A DNA stretch of 64,000 bases from CAYMZZ01 sp046297935 (lineage in GTDB: Bacteria > Bacteroidota > Bacteroidia > Chitinophagales > Chitinophagaceae): contig JBKBHA010000006.1 of the NCBI GenBank assembly GCA_046297935.1, positions 62,001 through 126,000 on the forward strand, in the 5' to 3' direction. A program made the position numbers and the translations under genes. Under the pieces are notes generated by a model. It did not search any database. It had not been told where the DNA came from and saw only the letters and a list, made by a program, of their open reading frames with translations. The first letter of the stretch is position 1; each line of letters begins with the position of its first letter. Of the stretch, positions 51,068 to 59,283 are shown one piece after another.

Positions 51068-52174
51068 CTATGCCAGTCTGATCTTGAATTTTTTAACGGC
51101 CAGTGCAAGTAAGACCATTGTCATACCCACCAGTATCATTGTTTCTTTCCACACGGTAGACCAACCAGTACCTTTGATCATTATATCGCTAACAATCTGG
51201 TAATACCATTTAGCAGGCACTATGTTGGAGACTACTCTCAAGGGAGTGGGCATATTTTCGATAGGAAACATGAATCCGCTCAACATAATTGTTGGCAATA
51301 ACATTCCTGTCAGCGAAATGAACATGGCCGTTTGCTGCGACGCGGTGCTGGATGAAATTAAAAGGCCCAGCGCCAGACAGGTAAGTATAAAAAGAACACT
51401 CTCACCAATCAACAGGAATAGATTACCCCTGATAGGTACGTCCAGCACAAAGCTGCTCAGCAAAAGGATACTTGCCACGTTAATTAGTGACAACAACAAA
51501 TATGGAACAGCCTTAGCTGTTACTATACCAAAAGGTTTCACTGGCGACACTAGCATGATTTCCATAGTGCCCATTTCTTTTTCGCGCACAATCGTAATGG
51601 CCGTCATCATAGTACAAACCAACATTAGCACCATCGCCATTACTCCAGGCGCAAAGCTATAGGCCCCCTGCAATTGAGGGTTATACAACATGCGTACTTC
51701 AGGCTCAATTTTAAAGGTGGGTTCCTTAGCAAGTCCGGTCGAAGTCTGAAAGTCGCGAATAATTGAGCTGGCATAATTAACAACGGTGGTCGCCAGGTTG
51801 GGATCAGAAGCATCTGCCAAAAGCTGTATCGTCGTATGCCCCGAATGTCGGAGGTCGTTTCCGAAACTCTGGGGGATAACCAAAACCATTTTTGCACTTC
51901 CTTCGCGAAACACCTTTTCTATTTCATTGGACGATTTCAGTGTTCTTTTTACATCGAAATAGCGGCTGGCTTCAACCTCCTGTTGCAAACGAATAGCAGT
52001 TTCATCACCGGACTGATTCAAAATGGCAATTCGGGTATTTTTCACTTCGTTAGTCAAAGCAAATCCAAAAATGATGATCTGCACTACCGGCATACCCAGC
52101 AAAATGATCAGGGTTCGCCGATCGCGGAGTATGTGATAAAATTCCTTTCTTACGAATGCAAAAAATGTGCGCAT
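51068..52174 (-). CDS. ABC-2 type permease (YbhS/YbhR-like)
   Basis: 368 residues, same architecture as its neighbour: FYHILRDRRTLIILLGMPVVQIIIFGFAL at the N-terminus, a periplasmic domain, and the C-terminal helix block with REKEMGTMEIMLVSPVKPFGIVTAK. The paired Met-rich IMLSGFMFPIENMPTPLR loop is typical. It is in the middle of the efflux operon, 20 bases upstream of the second permease gene, and acts as its heterodimer partner, as in YbhFSR. Length is usual for the family. Confidence 0.93.
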   Translation of the reverse strand: MRTFFAFVRKEFYHILRDRRTLIILLGMPVVQIIIFGFALTNEVKNTRIAILNQSGDETAIRLQQEVEASRYFDVKRTLKSSNEIEKVFREGSAKMVLVIPQSFGNDLRHSGHTTIQLLADASDPNLATTVVNYASSIIRDFQTSTGLAKEPTFKIEPEVRMLYNPQLQGAYSFAPGVMAMVLMLVCTMMTAITIVREKEMGTMEIMLVSPVKPFGIVTAKAVPYLLLSLINVASILLLSSFVLDVPIRGNLFLLIGESVLFILTCLALGLLISSSTASQQTAMFISLTGMLLPTIMLSGFMFPIENMPTPLRVVSNIVPAKWYYQIVSDIMIKGTGWSTVWKETMILVGMTMVLLALAVKKFKIRLA

Positions 52175-52183
52175 AAAATATTT

Positions 52184-52927
52184 TTAGGTATGCTGGTAGC
52201 TTTTACCACGCACCAATTGAACGAACACATCGTCCATGCTGGTAGCCTCAAATGTCCTCTTCAAGCCGGCGGGAGTGTCAAGCGCGGCTATTTTTCCGTC
52301 GACCATGATGGACACCCGGTTACAATACTCCGCTTCGTCCATATAGTGGGTTGTCACGAACACGGTGATTCCGCTCGCTGCCGCCTCATATATCATGTTC
52401 CAGAACTCACGTCTTGTTACCGGATCCACCCCACCCGTTGGTTCGTCGAGGAACACAATCCGCGGCTCATGAAAAATGGCTACTGAAAACGCAAGTTTCT
52501 GTTTCCAACCGAGGGGCAGCGCTTTTACCAGGACATTTGCTTCAGCTTTCAAATGGAGCTGATCAAGCAATTGGGAAGTTTTTCGTCTGATGAATTCGTC
52601 TGTTTTTCCATAGATGCCACCATACAACCGGATGTTTTCACGAACAGTCAGATCTTCATAGAGTGAAAACTTCTGGCTCATATAACCAATATTCCTTTTG
52701 ATCTTCTCACTTTCATGGAACAGGTCATGCCCTGCCACAAAGCCTTTTCCCGAGCTGGGTTTAGACAAACCGGTTAACATTCGCATGGCCGTCGTTTTAC
52801 CTGCTCCGTTTGCACCCAGGAACCCAAATATTTCGCCTCGGGTTACGTCGAAGCTGATTTCGTTCACGGCAGTAAAATCTCCAAATTTTTTGGTCAGCTT
52901 TTCAGCCACTATCACAGTTGATTCCAT
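52184..52927 (-). CDS. ABC ATPase, C-terminal-half homologue of YbhF
   Basis: 247 residues. Walker A GANGAGKTT, Walker B IVFLDEPTGGVDPVTRREF, and the switch-His THYMDEAEYC. The signature is LPLGWKQKLAF instead of LSGGQ, exactly the kind of degenerate signature I recall for the C-terminal NBD of YbhF. Together with the gene at 52929 it makes the pair of ATPases that E. coli YbhF joins in one chain. It ends 10 bases before the start codon of the first permease gene, and the GTT-rich gap is short, consistent with one operon. Confidence 0.92.
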   Translation of the reverse strand: MESTVIVAEKLTKKFGDFTAVNEISFDVTRGEIFGFLGANGAGKTTAMRMLTGLSKPSSGKGFVAGHDLFHESEKIKRNIGYMSQKFSLYEDLTVRENIRLYGGIYGKTDEFIRRKTSQLLDQLHLKAEANVLVKALPLGWKQKLAFSVAIFHEPRIVFLDEPTGGVDPVTRREFWNMIYEAAASGITVFVTTHYMDEAEYCNRVSIMVDGKIAALDTPAGLKRTFEATSMDDVFVQLVRGKSYQHT

Positions 52928-52928
52928 C

Positions 52929-53882
52929 TCATTTGTTTTTCATCCAGTAGATAAAACAATCTTCAATATCGGCCTCTATAGAAGTCATTTCTGCCTGCGT
53001 TGCCTCCATATCAAATCGCTTTTGAAAACTCGCAACCTGCTCTTGTTGAACCACCACATGGTGCCATTCTCCAAAGGGATATACATCGATCGTCTCCGGC
53101 CAATCCGACAACTGCTTTAGCAAATCGAGCATTTTAGGCGACCGTGCTGCAAACAGGAAATGAGGAAAATTTGTTTTAATGTTATCCGGAGTATCGGTTT
53201 GCAGAATATGTCCTTCCTGAATTAATGCTATGCGGTCGCACTGGCTCGCTTCGTCCATGTAAGGCGTAGATACCAAAATGGTGATACCCTGATGCCGGAG
53301 TTGTTGCAACATTTCCCAAAATTCACGCCTTGAAACAGCATCAACACCCGTTGTGGGCTCATCGAGAAACAGCACGGAGGGTCGGTGTATCAGTGCACAG
53401 GAGAGTGCAAGCTTCTGCTTCATACCTCCTGACAATTTACCCGCCCTTCGATCACTAAATGGTTCAATTTGCTGATAAATATCTTCTACCAGATGGTAGT
53501 TCTCTTTGATTGTTGTGTTGAAGAGTGTAGCAAAGAATGCAAGGTTTTCTGCTACCGTCAGATCAGGATACAGCGAAAATTTCCCCGGCATATACCCCAC
53601 CTGCCGGCGAATCGCCGCATAGTCTTTTACCACATCCAAACCCTCCACCCTTGCCTCGCCCTGATCGGGAAGCATCAAACTAGTGAGGATTCGCATAACC
53701 GTCGTTTTACCCGCGCCATCGGGCCCGATAAGTCCGAATATTTCACCGGCCTGAACTTCAAAACTTATTCCATCGAGTGCCCGTTTGGCTTTTTGGCCCT
53801 TGCCATATGCCTTAACCAGACTTTGAACCGAAATGGCACTCGGGAATCTTTGAGAATCTGTTGTCGTCAACGTCATAATCAT
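52929..53882 (-). CDS. ABC ATPase, N-terminal-half homologue of YbhF
   Basis: 317 residues: an ATPase domain at about 15-235 (Walker A GPDGAGKTT, signature LSGGMKQKLALSC, Walker B VLFLDEPTTGVDAVSRREF, STPYMDEASQC) plus an extra 75-residue tail (HFLFAARSPKMLDLLKQL, then a VAS-type end). The tail fits the linker of YbhF-like proteins. The ATG overlaps the end of the HlyD gene as ATGA, showing translational coupling. The two ATPases are separate genes here. It supplies energy to the two permeases. Confidence 0.93.
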   Translation of the reverse strand: MIMTLTTTDSQRFPSAISVQSLVKAYGKGQKAKRALDGISFEVQAGEIFGLIGPDGAGKTTVMRILTSLMLPDQGEARVEGLDVVKDYAAIRRQVGYMPGKFSLYPDLTVAENLAFFATLFNTTIKENYHLVEDIYQQIEPFSDRRAGKLSGGMKQKLALSCALIHRPSVLFLDEPTTGVDAVSRREFWEMLQQLRHQGITILVSTPYMDEASQCDRIALIQEGHILQTDTPDNIKTNFPHFLFAARSPKMLDLLKQLSDWPETIDVYPFGEWHHVVVQQEQVASFQKRFDMEATQAEMTSIEADIEDCFIYWMKNK

Positions 53883-54829
53883 TTTTCTTTTGGATCTGCA
53901 AAACTCATTTCGCCATACATTCCCAGCTTAAGGCTTCCATCGTTTTTCACCTTTACCTTGATTGCATAGACAAGATTGGCTCTTTCGTTGCGGGTCTGAA
54001 TAGTTTTCGGAGTAAATTCTGCCTTATCGGAAATCCATTGAATAGTTCCCGGCAGCTCACGATAACCTTTTTTTCCGTTATCAATCCAGACCTTCACCTG
54101 TTCACCCAATCTGGCAAGCGTTAACTGATCTCCGGTTATATATGCACGGAGGATAAGGTTCGACAGATCAGCGATCTTATAAATTGGTTTGCCGGCGGCT
54201 ACCACTTCGCCAGCTTCAGCATATTTGGCAATAACGGTTCCTGAAATGGGGTTAATGATTTTTGTTCGGCTCAGCTGATCGTTCAACACATCAACGCGAC
54301 GAGCAAGTGGCTTTTCTTCGCTCAACACCGTTCTGTTTTGTGTGGCCGCCTGATCCTGCTGCACCTTGATCTGCCTGGATATTACCAGCATTTCCTGTTG
54401 CAGCTGATCGATTTGTGCCTGCATATCGTCGACCTGTTTGCCAGTTGCGGCATCTTTTTCGTAAAGTCTTTGCAGACGCTGTTTTTCATTTACCAGGTAT
54501 TCCATCCTGGTCTTTTGAACTTCAGCCTGTTGCTGCAACAAGGCTACCTGCGGTTGAACGTGAACGGTCTTTTCACTAAGTGCGTCCAAACTAGCTTCGG
54601 CCTGTTCCACTTGCAGTTCAATGTAGCGGCCATCAATAACAGCTATCAATGAATCGCTCGGTATCTGCTGACCCTCTTCCACACGAAATTCCAGAATCTT
54701 TCCGCCAATTTCCGGCGATACCAGTACTTCATCGGCCTCAAAATTGCCGGTAGCGTCAAATTCATGACCGTTGTTGTTGCAGGCAACAATCAAGAATGTC
54801 GAAAAAACGATTAAAATTACCTTGTACAT
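53879..54829 (-). CDS. HlyD/MFP-family periplasmic adaptor of the efflux operon (lipoprotein)
   Basis: 316 residues from the ATG at 54829, which gives the lipoprotein signal MYKVILIVFSTFLIVACNNNG; the upstream start would overlap the TolC gene. The order is: biotinyl-lipoyl half (VSPEIGGKILEFRVEEGQQIPSDSLIAVID), a coiled coil of about 110 residues (QLEQAEASLDALSE-like, then QKTRMEYLVNEKQRLQRLYEKDAATGKQVDDMQAQIDQ; a Gln-rich second strand), and a beta-barrel part (GTVIAKYAEAGEVVAAGKPIYKIADL). It bridges the ABC-2 permeases to TolC in the periplasm. Confidence 0.92.
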   Translation of the reverse strand: MYKVILIVFSTFLIVACNNNGHEFDATGNFEADEVLVSPEIGGKILEFRVEEGQQIPSDSLIAVIDGRYIELQVEQAEASLDALSEKTVHVQPQVALLQQQAEVQKTRMEYLVNEKQRLQRLYEKDAATGKQVDDMQAQIDQLQQEMLVISRQIKVQQDQAATQNRTVLSEEKPLARRVDVLNDQLSRTKIINPISGTVIAKYAEAGEVVAAGKPIYKIADLSNLILRAYITGDQLTLARLGEQVKVWIDNGKKGYRELPGTIQWISDKAEFTPKTIQTRNERANLVYAIKVKVKNDGSLKLGMYGEMSFADPKEK

Positions 54830-54839
54830 GTTGGGTATA

Positions 54840-56108
54840 TTATTTATTTCCTGAAATGATTTGATAGTTGATGCGAGCCTGAAGCCATTGAGCTTCGTGC
54901 AAGAGCAAGGCCTGGCGGGCCTGGTCTTCCGCATTTATCTCCCGTAGATAATCGTTGGCAGTAATCACGTTGTTTTCCAGTTGTGCGCTGGCAGCTTTGG
55001 TAATGGATTCACGCAGGCGAATGATCTCGCGATCGCGTTCCATCAGTTGTTCCAGCTTTTTGATGGCAGCCGCTTCCTGAATCAGACGGGCATCAGTTTG
55101 TTGTCGAAAAAGGTCTTCCTGTACATCAATCCTTCTACGAACAGTAGCTTGTTGTTGGCGCTCCTTTTTGAGTGTATACAAACTACTGATTTGCCAATTG
55201 AAACGCACCCCTCCGATGTAGAAAAGATCAAACTCGTTGTTGAGCATGTTTAGTCCTGGCCGGCCATAGCCACCCTGCGCATAAAGCTGCAGTTTTGGCC
55301 GCGTCCTGGCCTTGATTAGCTGTTCACGTGTTCCGGTTAGTAAACGTTGTTGTTCAAACAGTCGCAACTCAGGGCGCTTTATCTCGTTGGCAATAAAATC
55401 CCCGGGGGCTATTGCAGTGAAGTGGACGCTGCTGTCCAGTTTTCTTCCGATGTAAAGCGATATCAGGTCTATCAATGCTTCACGAGAGCTTTGAATATCG
55501 AGTAACCGCTGATCAGCTTTCAGCCACTCTGCTTTTAGCACGTCGTAGTTAGATCGGAATGCCACTCCCTCCTGAATCTGAATTTGAATTTTTTGCATGC
55601 CTGTTTCAATATCCTTCATCACCAGGGCGGCCTGCTTTGTCTGCGCATCCATCAGCACCACACCTAAAAAATACTGGCTGAGTCGCTCTTTTAGTTGTTG
55701 CAGTTCCACTTCCACTCTGCTTTGATCTGTTTGCGATTCCTGTTGCTGCAACGCACGTTGACTCTTCATTACGCCACCATCGTAGATAAGTTGACTAATG
55801 TCGGCTACCGCGCGGTATTGATCTTTTGAAAGCGGATCTATTGTAACGCCCGGTAGCGAAACCGGAAGGCGGGTCACATCCGATTGATAGCTGGCCTGGC
55901 CGTTCAGTTGTACTTGCGGCAACCATTGCGTTTTTAGTTGGGCAAGCGCCAGTTGTTCCTGTTGTCGGATCCACTCCTTGTCGCGTACTGCCGGATAATG
56001 CCTGCCGGCCTCTGCCAGGGCACTGTCGAGCAGGAAGGATTCCTGCGCTCGTGTGTTGGCCGACCCAAAGAAAAGTACCAGAAGAAACAGATAGATGATC
56101 TTTCGCAT
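54840..56108 (-). CDS. TolC-family outer-membrane efflux channel
   Basis: 422 residues from the ATG at 56108 (MRKIIYLFLLVLFFGSANTRAQ signal peptide). The typical helical-barrel repeats are seen (SQLIYDGGVMKSQRALQQQESQ, and repeated Gln/Glu-rich coils such as QQEQLALAQLKTQWLPQVQLNGQ). It forms a trimeric channel through the outer membrane. The operator TTAACCATTTGGTTAA lies 11 bases upstream. It is 10 bases ahead of the hlyD start, so the operon runs tolC-hlyD-ATPase-ATPase-permease-permease with the regulator in front. Confidence 0.92.
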   Translation of the reverse strand: MRKIIYLFLLVLFFGSANTRAQESFLLDSALAEAGRHYPAVRDKEWIRQQEQLALAQLKTQWLPQVQLNGQASYQSDVTRLPVSLPGVTIDPLSKDQYRAVADISQLIYDGGVMKSQRALQQQESQTDQSRVEVELQQLKERLSQYFLGVVLMDAQTKQAALVMKDIETGMQKIQIQIQEGVAFRSNYDVLKAEWLKADQRLLDIQSSREALIDLISLYIGRKLDSSVHFTAIAPGDFIANEIKRPELRLFEQQRLLTGTREQLIKARTRPKLQLYAQGGYGRPGLNMLNNEFDLFYIGGVRFNWQISSLYTLKKERQQQATVRRRIDVQEDLFRQQTDARLIQEAAAIKKLEQLMERDREIIRLRESITKAASAQLENNVITANDYLREINAEDQARQALLLHEAQWLQARINYQIISGNK

Positions 56109-56118
56109 ATACTGTGTT

Positions 56119-56134
56119 TTAACCATTTGGTTAA
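56119..56134. promoter_or_regulatory. TetR-type operator 1 (upstream of tolC)
   Basis: TTAACCATTTGGTTAA is a perfect palindrome with the core AACCA-TT-TGGTT. It sits in the 46-base interval between the tetR stop and the tolC start. The two further copies upstream of tetR make this a likely binding site of that regulator. Confidence 0.78.
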
Positions 56135-56154
56135 TTAATGTTCAAAAAAAAGGC

Positions 56155-56772
56155 CTAGGCCTTGATCGCGTCAATTATAAATTTTGTGAGTGATTTTTTC
56201 CGTTGTTGTAAAAAGTCCGCAAACCGTTCCTGGTCCATACCAATCATATGTTGAATCATAGGTCGACCCACAAAAGGAAATACCACCAGCGACATCATGT
56301 TTACGATCAGGCTGGCCGGATCAATTGGTTTGATATTGCCTTCTTCTACTTCCTGTTGAATTTGCTTCAGTAGTGGTAAAGGATCAGGTTTTGAATTGTT
56401 AGGCCAAATTTTCTCAAGAAATCTGACCGGGTCTCTATTTATTTCTGTGAGTACAAATAGCGGCAGGTAAGGATTTTCCATCACGATCGTGATATAGGTA
56501 TCAATAAACTCCTCAATTTTTTCGAAGAGCGGCTGATCAGCCTGAAATATCGCGTTTACCCGGGGAAAGATTTGATGGGCTGCATCCAGAAAGATCCGTT
56601 CGAACAACTTTTCCTTGTTACGAAAGTAGTAGTGCAGAAGAGCCTTGTTGATGCCTGCCTCATCGGCAATATCCTGCATGCGAGCTCCGGCCATCCCGTC
56701 ACGAACAAAGACTTTCTTTGCTGCCTCCAGTATTTTCGTCTCTGTTGCCGTATCGGTATTTTTTTTCTTCAC
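56155..56772 (-). CDS. TetR/AcrR-family repressor of the efflux operon
   Basis: 205 residues. The N-terminal helix-turn-helix is at about 10-58: ETKILEAAKKVFVRDGMAGARMQDIADEAGINKALLHYYF, with the recognition helix around AGINKALLHYYFRNKE. The remaining helices form the ligand domain (e.g. ENPYLPLFVLTEINRDPVRFLEKIWPNN). It is the first gene of the operon with tolC 46 bases downstream. Its own promoter box TACATTTG (56811-56818, minus strand) is followed by two copies of AACCA-NN-TGGTT, so it should repress itself and tolC. The inducer is unknown. Confidence 0.93.
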   Translation of the reverse strand: MKKKNTDTATETKILEAAKKVFVRDGMAGARMQDIADEAGINKALLHYYFRNKEKLFERIFLDAAHQIFPRVNAIFQADQPLFEKIEEFIDTYITIVMENPYLPLFVLTEINRDPVRFLEKIWPNNSKPDPLPLLKQIQQEVEEGNIKPIDPASLIVNMMSLVVFPFVGRPMIQHMIGMDQERFADFLQQRKKSLTKFIIDAIKA

Positions 56773-56783
56773 GTGCTATTTTT

Positions 56784-56808
56784 AACCACATGGTTAAACC
56801 AAATGGTT
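56784..56808. promoter_or_regulatory. TetR-type operators 2 and 3 (upstream of tetR)
   Basis: AACCA-CA-TGGTT (56784-56795) and AACCA-AA-TGGTT (56797-56808) lie side by side, 13 bases apart start to start, between the -7 box and the ATG of tetR. Both fit the operator 1 core at 56121-56132. Confidence 0.8.
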
Positions 56809-56810
56809 AG

Positions 56811-56818
56811 CAAATGTA
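56811..56818 (-). promoter_or_regulatory. Bacteroidota -7 promoter box of the tetR-efflux operon
   Basis: TACATTTG on the minus strand matches TAnnTTTG. The two operators begin 3 bases downstream, in the early transcribed region, where a bound repressor would block start or elongation. Confidence 0.6.
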
Positions 56819-56832
56819 TGGAGGATTTTTAT

Positions 56833-56870
56833 AAGTTGGGTGTTTTTTTTTAAAAAAAAATACCCAACTT
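56833..56870. terminator. AT-rich 19-bp inverted repeat between the repeat region and tetR
   Basis: Left arm 56833-56851 and right arm 56852-56870 (AAGTTGGGT ... ACCCAACTT with T9/A9 centre) match except one G-T wobble position, without a loop. The T and A tracts make it terminator-like on either strand. It would stop transcription from the homogentisate dioxygenase side before the tetR promoter. Confidence 0.6.
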
Positions 56871-56989
56871 AGTAAGCTTTTGATTTTCAGCGACCTACAT
56901 CGGCTTTTTTTAAGTGCCTGTTTTTGGGTTTTCGGAGAACCTGACCAGGTGATGATCGGTGGGGTGATGATCATTGAGATTAAGACGGG

Positions 56990-57214
56990 GAGGTTATGAC
57001 CTGTGAGGTTATGGCCTGCGAGGTCGTGACCTGTGAGGTTATAACCTGTGAGGTTATGACCCGGGAGGTTATGACCTGTGAGGTCATGACCCGGGAGGTT
57101 ATGACCTGTGAGGTTATGACCTGTGAGGTCATGACCCGGGAGGTTATGACCTGTGAGGTTATGACCCGGGAGGTTATGACCTGTGAGGTTATGACCTGTG
57201 AGGTCATGACCTGT
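56990..57214. repeat. 15-bp tandem repeat of palindromic units
   Basis: Fifteen contiguous units of consensus GAGGTTATGACCTGT, with variants GAGGTCATGACCCGG and a few single changes. The core AGGTCATGACCT is its own reverse complement, so each unit is palindromic, and units ending CCCGG create CCCGGG sites. A degenerate sixteenth unit follows (57215-57229). Since the period is a multiple of three and no stop codon falls in either direction, long frames exist on both strands that are not believed to be genes. Confidence 0.93.
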
Positions 57215-57258
57215 GCCGTGATGACCTCACAGGTCATTATGGCACACGTTACCCACCC

Positions 57259-58416
57259 CTACTCAGCCCAGCTCATTACATATCCCCGATTTTCAATCTC
57301 AATAGCCTCAACCGTCAACATCAACGGATGAAAGGTATCAACCATCACAGCCAATTCCTTCGTCTCCTTTGCACCAATGCTCTTCGCTACAGCACCAGGA
57401 TGAGGACCGTGAGGGATGCCCGCGGGATGTAAAGTGATCATACCCCTGGTTACATTTTTCCTGCTCATAAAATCACCATCAACATAATATAACACTTCAT
57501 CGCTATCTATATTACTGTGATTGTACGGCGCAGGAATTGCCTGGGGATGATAGTCAAACAATCGAGGGCAGAACGAGCAAACAACAAAATTGTTACCCTC
57601 AAATGTTTGATGAACGGGAGGCGGCTGATGTATTCTACCGGTTATTGGTTCGAAGTCATGTATGGAAAAAGCAAATGGATAACAGCAACCATCCCAGCCT
57701 ATCACATCAAAAGGATGAGTACCATAGTGCAGCCCGTACAACATTCCCCGCTTCTTCGCTTTGATCAGGAAATCACCCTGCTCGTCAATAGTCTGCAGGT
57801 TCTCGGGCACTCGTATATCACGTTCACAATAGGGCGAATGTTCCAGCAACTGCCCAAACTTCGACATATACCTCCTGGGATAACGAATTGGACTAAATGA
57901 CTCAACGATAAACAGCCGATTCTCCCTGGTTTCAAACTCTATCTGATAAATACAACCGCGGGGAATAACCAGGTAATCACCGTACCCAAAAGTCAATTCA
58001 CCATATTGGGTCAGTAAACGCCCCGTTCCCTCGTGCACAAAAATCATTTCATCTGCATCGGTATTCTTGTAAAAATATCCATCCGTACCGCTCTCTGGCG
58101 CAGCGAGCACAATATGAAGATCAGTGTTGACAAGAACGGGAACGCGACTCTTAAGGAAATCAGGCTGAGGCAACACTTTGAATCCCTCAAAGCTTCGGTG
58201 ACTTAGCATTTTTTCCTCGGCAACCCGAGGCGACACATCCTGCTGTGGTTCTGTTCGAATGATCTGCGTAGGAGGGTGCACATGATACAACAACGAATAG
58301 TCATTGCTGAATCCTTCCGTAGAGAATACCTGTTCTGAATACAACTCGCCATCAGGCCGGCGAAACTGCGTATGACGTTTATGCGGAATCTGTCCGCGAG
58401 TAATATAATGCGGCAT
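57259..58416 (-). CDS. hmgA: Homogentisate 1,2-dioxygenase
   Basis: 385 residues, ring-cleaving Fe(II) enzyme of tyrosine/phenylalanine breakdown (homogentisate to maleylacetoacetate). The cupin core has VIPRGCIYQIEFET, and metal/active-site His in PPPVHQTFEGNNFVVCSFCPR and HYGTHPFDVIGWDG, plus the late LHPAGIPHGPHPGA. The N-terminus MPHYITRGQIPHKRHTQFRRPDGELYSEQVF is that of the bacterial enzyme. Other genes of the pathway (hppD, fah) are not in the window. It is a single gene whose 3' side faces the 15-bp repeat; upstream about 300 bases are without genes. Confidence 0.95.
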   Translation of the reverse strand: MPHYITRGQIPHKRHTQFRRPDGELYSEQVFSTEGFSNDYSLLYHVHPPTQIIRTEPQQDVSPRVAEEKMLSHRSFEGFKVLPQPDFLKSRVPVLVNTDLHIVLAAPESGTDGYFYKNTDADEMIFVHEGTGRLLTQYGELTFGYGDYLVIPRGCIYQIEFETRENRLFIVESFSPIRYPRRYMSKFGQLLEHSPYCERDIRVPENLQTIDEQGDFLIKAKKRGMLYGLHYGTHPFDVIGWDGCCYPFAFSIHDFEPITGRIHQPPPVHQTFEGNNFVVCSFCPRLFDYHPQAIPAPYNHSNIDSDEVLYYVDGDFMSRKNVTRGMITLHPAGIPHGPHPGAVAKSIGAKETKELAVMVDTFHPLMLTVEAIEIENRGYVMSWAE

Positions 58417-58722
58417 GCTTTAGCAATTTGAATGTTGAAGAGTAATGGTTCAATCCCAAAAACAATGCTAATTGAGTACAATGAACCATCATTTAGCTGT
58501 GCCCGACAAGGGGCATCGAGACTCAGGGAGCTTGTTTAAGCCTGCCAGCGATGCAACCAGAAAATAATACTTCCAGCATCGCTTATCAATCCAGTATATG
58601 AAGTTTCTGCAATAAGGCATAACAATCGAAACATAAAGATACAAAAAATGAAAAGGCCCGGCATGACCGCCAACGGAGCCATTAAACTGCAATAACTTTG
58701 CTCCATCACCGAACAAGCCAGT
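58417..58722. other. Divergent intergenic stretch before the phosphoesterase gene
   Basis: About 306 bases between the divergent hmgA and phosphoesterase starts. The only features seen are the -7 box for the plus-strand gene (58693-58700) and, on the minus strand, a one-mismatch box TAGCATTG near the hmgA side. No gene or hairpin of note was found. Confidence 0.5.
58693..58700 (+). promoter_or_regulatory. Bacteroidota -7 promoter box of the phosphoesterase gene
   Basis: TAACTTTG is an exact TAnnTTTG match 22 bases before the ATG at 58723. Confidence 0.55.
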
Positions 58723-59223
58723 ATGCCCGCGACCCGAATTGGATTAATCTCAGATACCCATCATTTCCTCGACCAGTCGGTATTCAAACATTTTGAACCC
58801 TGCGATGAGATATGGCATGCAGGCGATTTCGGAACCATTGAACTGGCAAATGAACTGAGTCGCTTTCGACCCCTGAAAGGAGTGTATGGGAATATTGATG
58901 GTAAAGACATCCGGTCAATCTATCCGGAACAATTGACCTTTACCTGCCAAAACGTAAAGGTGATGATGCGTCATATTGGTGGCTATCCTCCACGATATAA
59001 CCCGGAAACCAGACGCCAACTACACACTCAACAGCCAACCCTCTTCATATCGGGCCACTCCCATATACTCCGTATCATGTTCGATCCGGCCATACAATGT
59101 CTCTATATGAACCCAGGAGCTGCAGGCAAACAGGGCTGGCATAAAATACGCACACTGATCCGGTTCACGATCGATGGTGAAGATATTCGGGACTGCGAGG
59201 TAATTGAACTGGGCACCAGGTAA
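58723..59223 (+). CDS. yfcE: Metallophosphoesterase of the YfcE/MJ0936 family
   Basis: 166 residues. A calcineurin-like two-metal fold: IGLISDTHHFLD (DxH), HAGDFG (GDxx), KGVYGNIDGKD (GNxD), and the last metal motif ISGHSHILR (GHSH). All four blocks are intact. The family hydrolyses phosphodiesters and is a small cytosolic enzyme. It is a single gene with a clear promoter box. The physiological substrate cannot be told. Confidence 0.92.
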   Translation: MPATRIGLISDTHHFLDQSVFKHFEPCDEIWHAGDFGTIELANELSRFRPLKGVYGNIDGKDIRSIYPEQLTFTCQNVKVMMRHIGGYPPRYNPETRRQLHTQQPTLFISGHSHILRIMFDPAIQCLYMNPGAAGKQGWHKIRTLIRFTIDGEDIRDCEVIELGTR

Positions 59224-59283
59224 TCCCACTCTCAAACTGACCGCTTTTTTGTATCTTAACCTCACCTAAACAAACTGGCTGCT

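Noticed and set aside
56990..57229. CRISPR array
   Set aside because: Units are contiguous 15-mers without unique spacers, and no cas gene is near.
56990..57331. Long frames on both strands across the 15-bp repeat as repeat-protein genes
   Set aside because: Both strands are open only because the period is a multiple of three and no stop codon falls in the unit; neither has a good start region, domain sense or composition of a natural protein.
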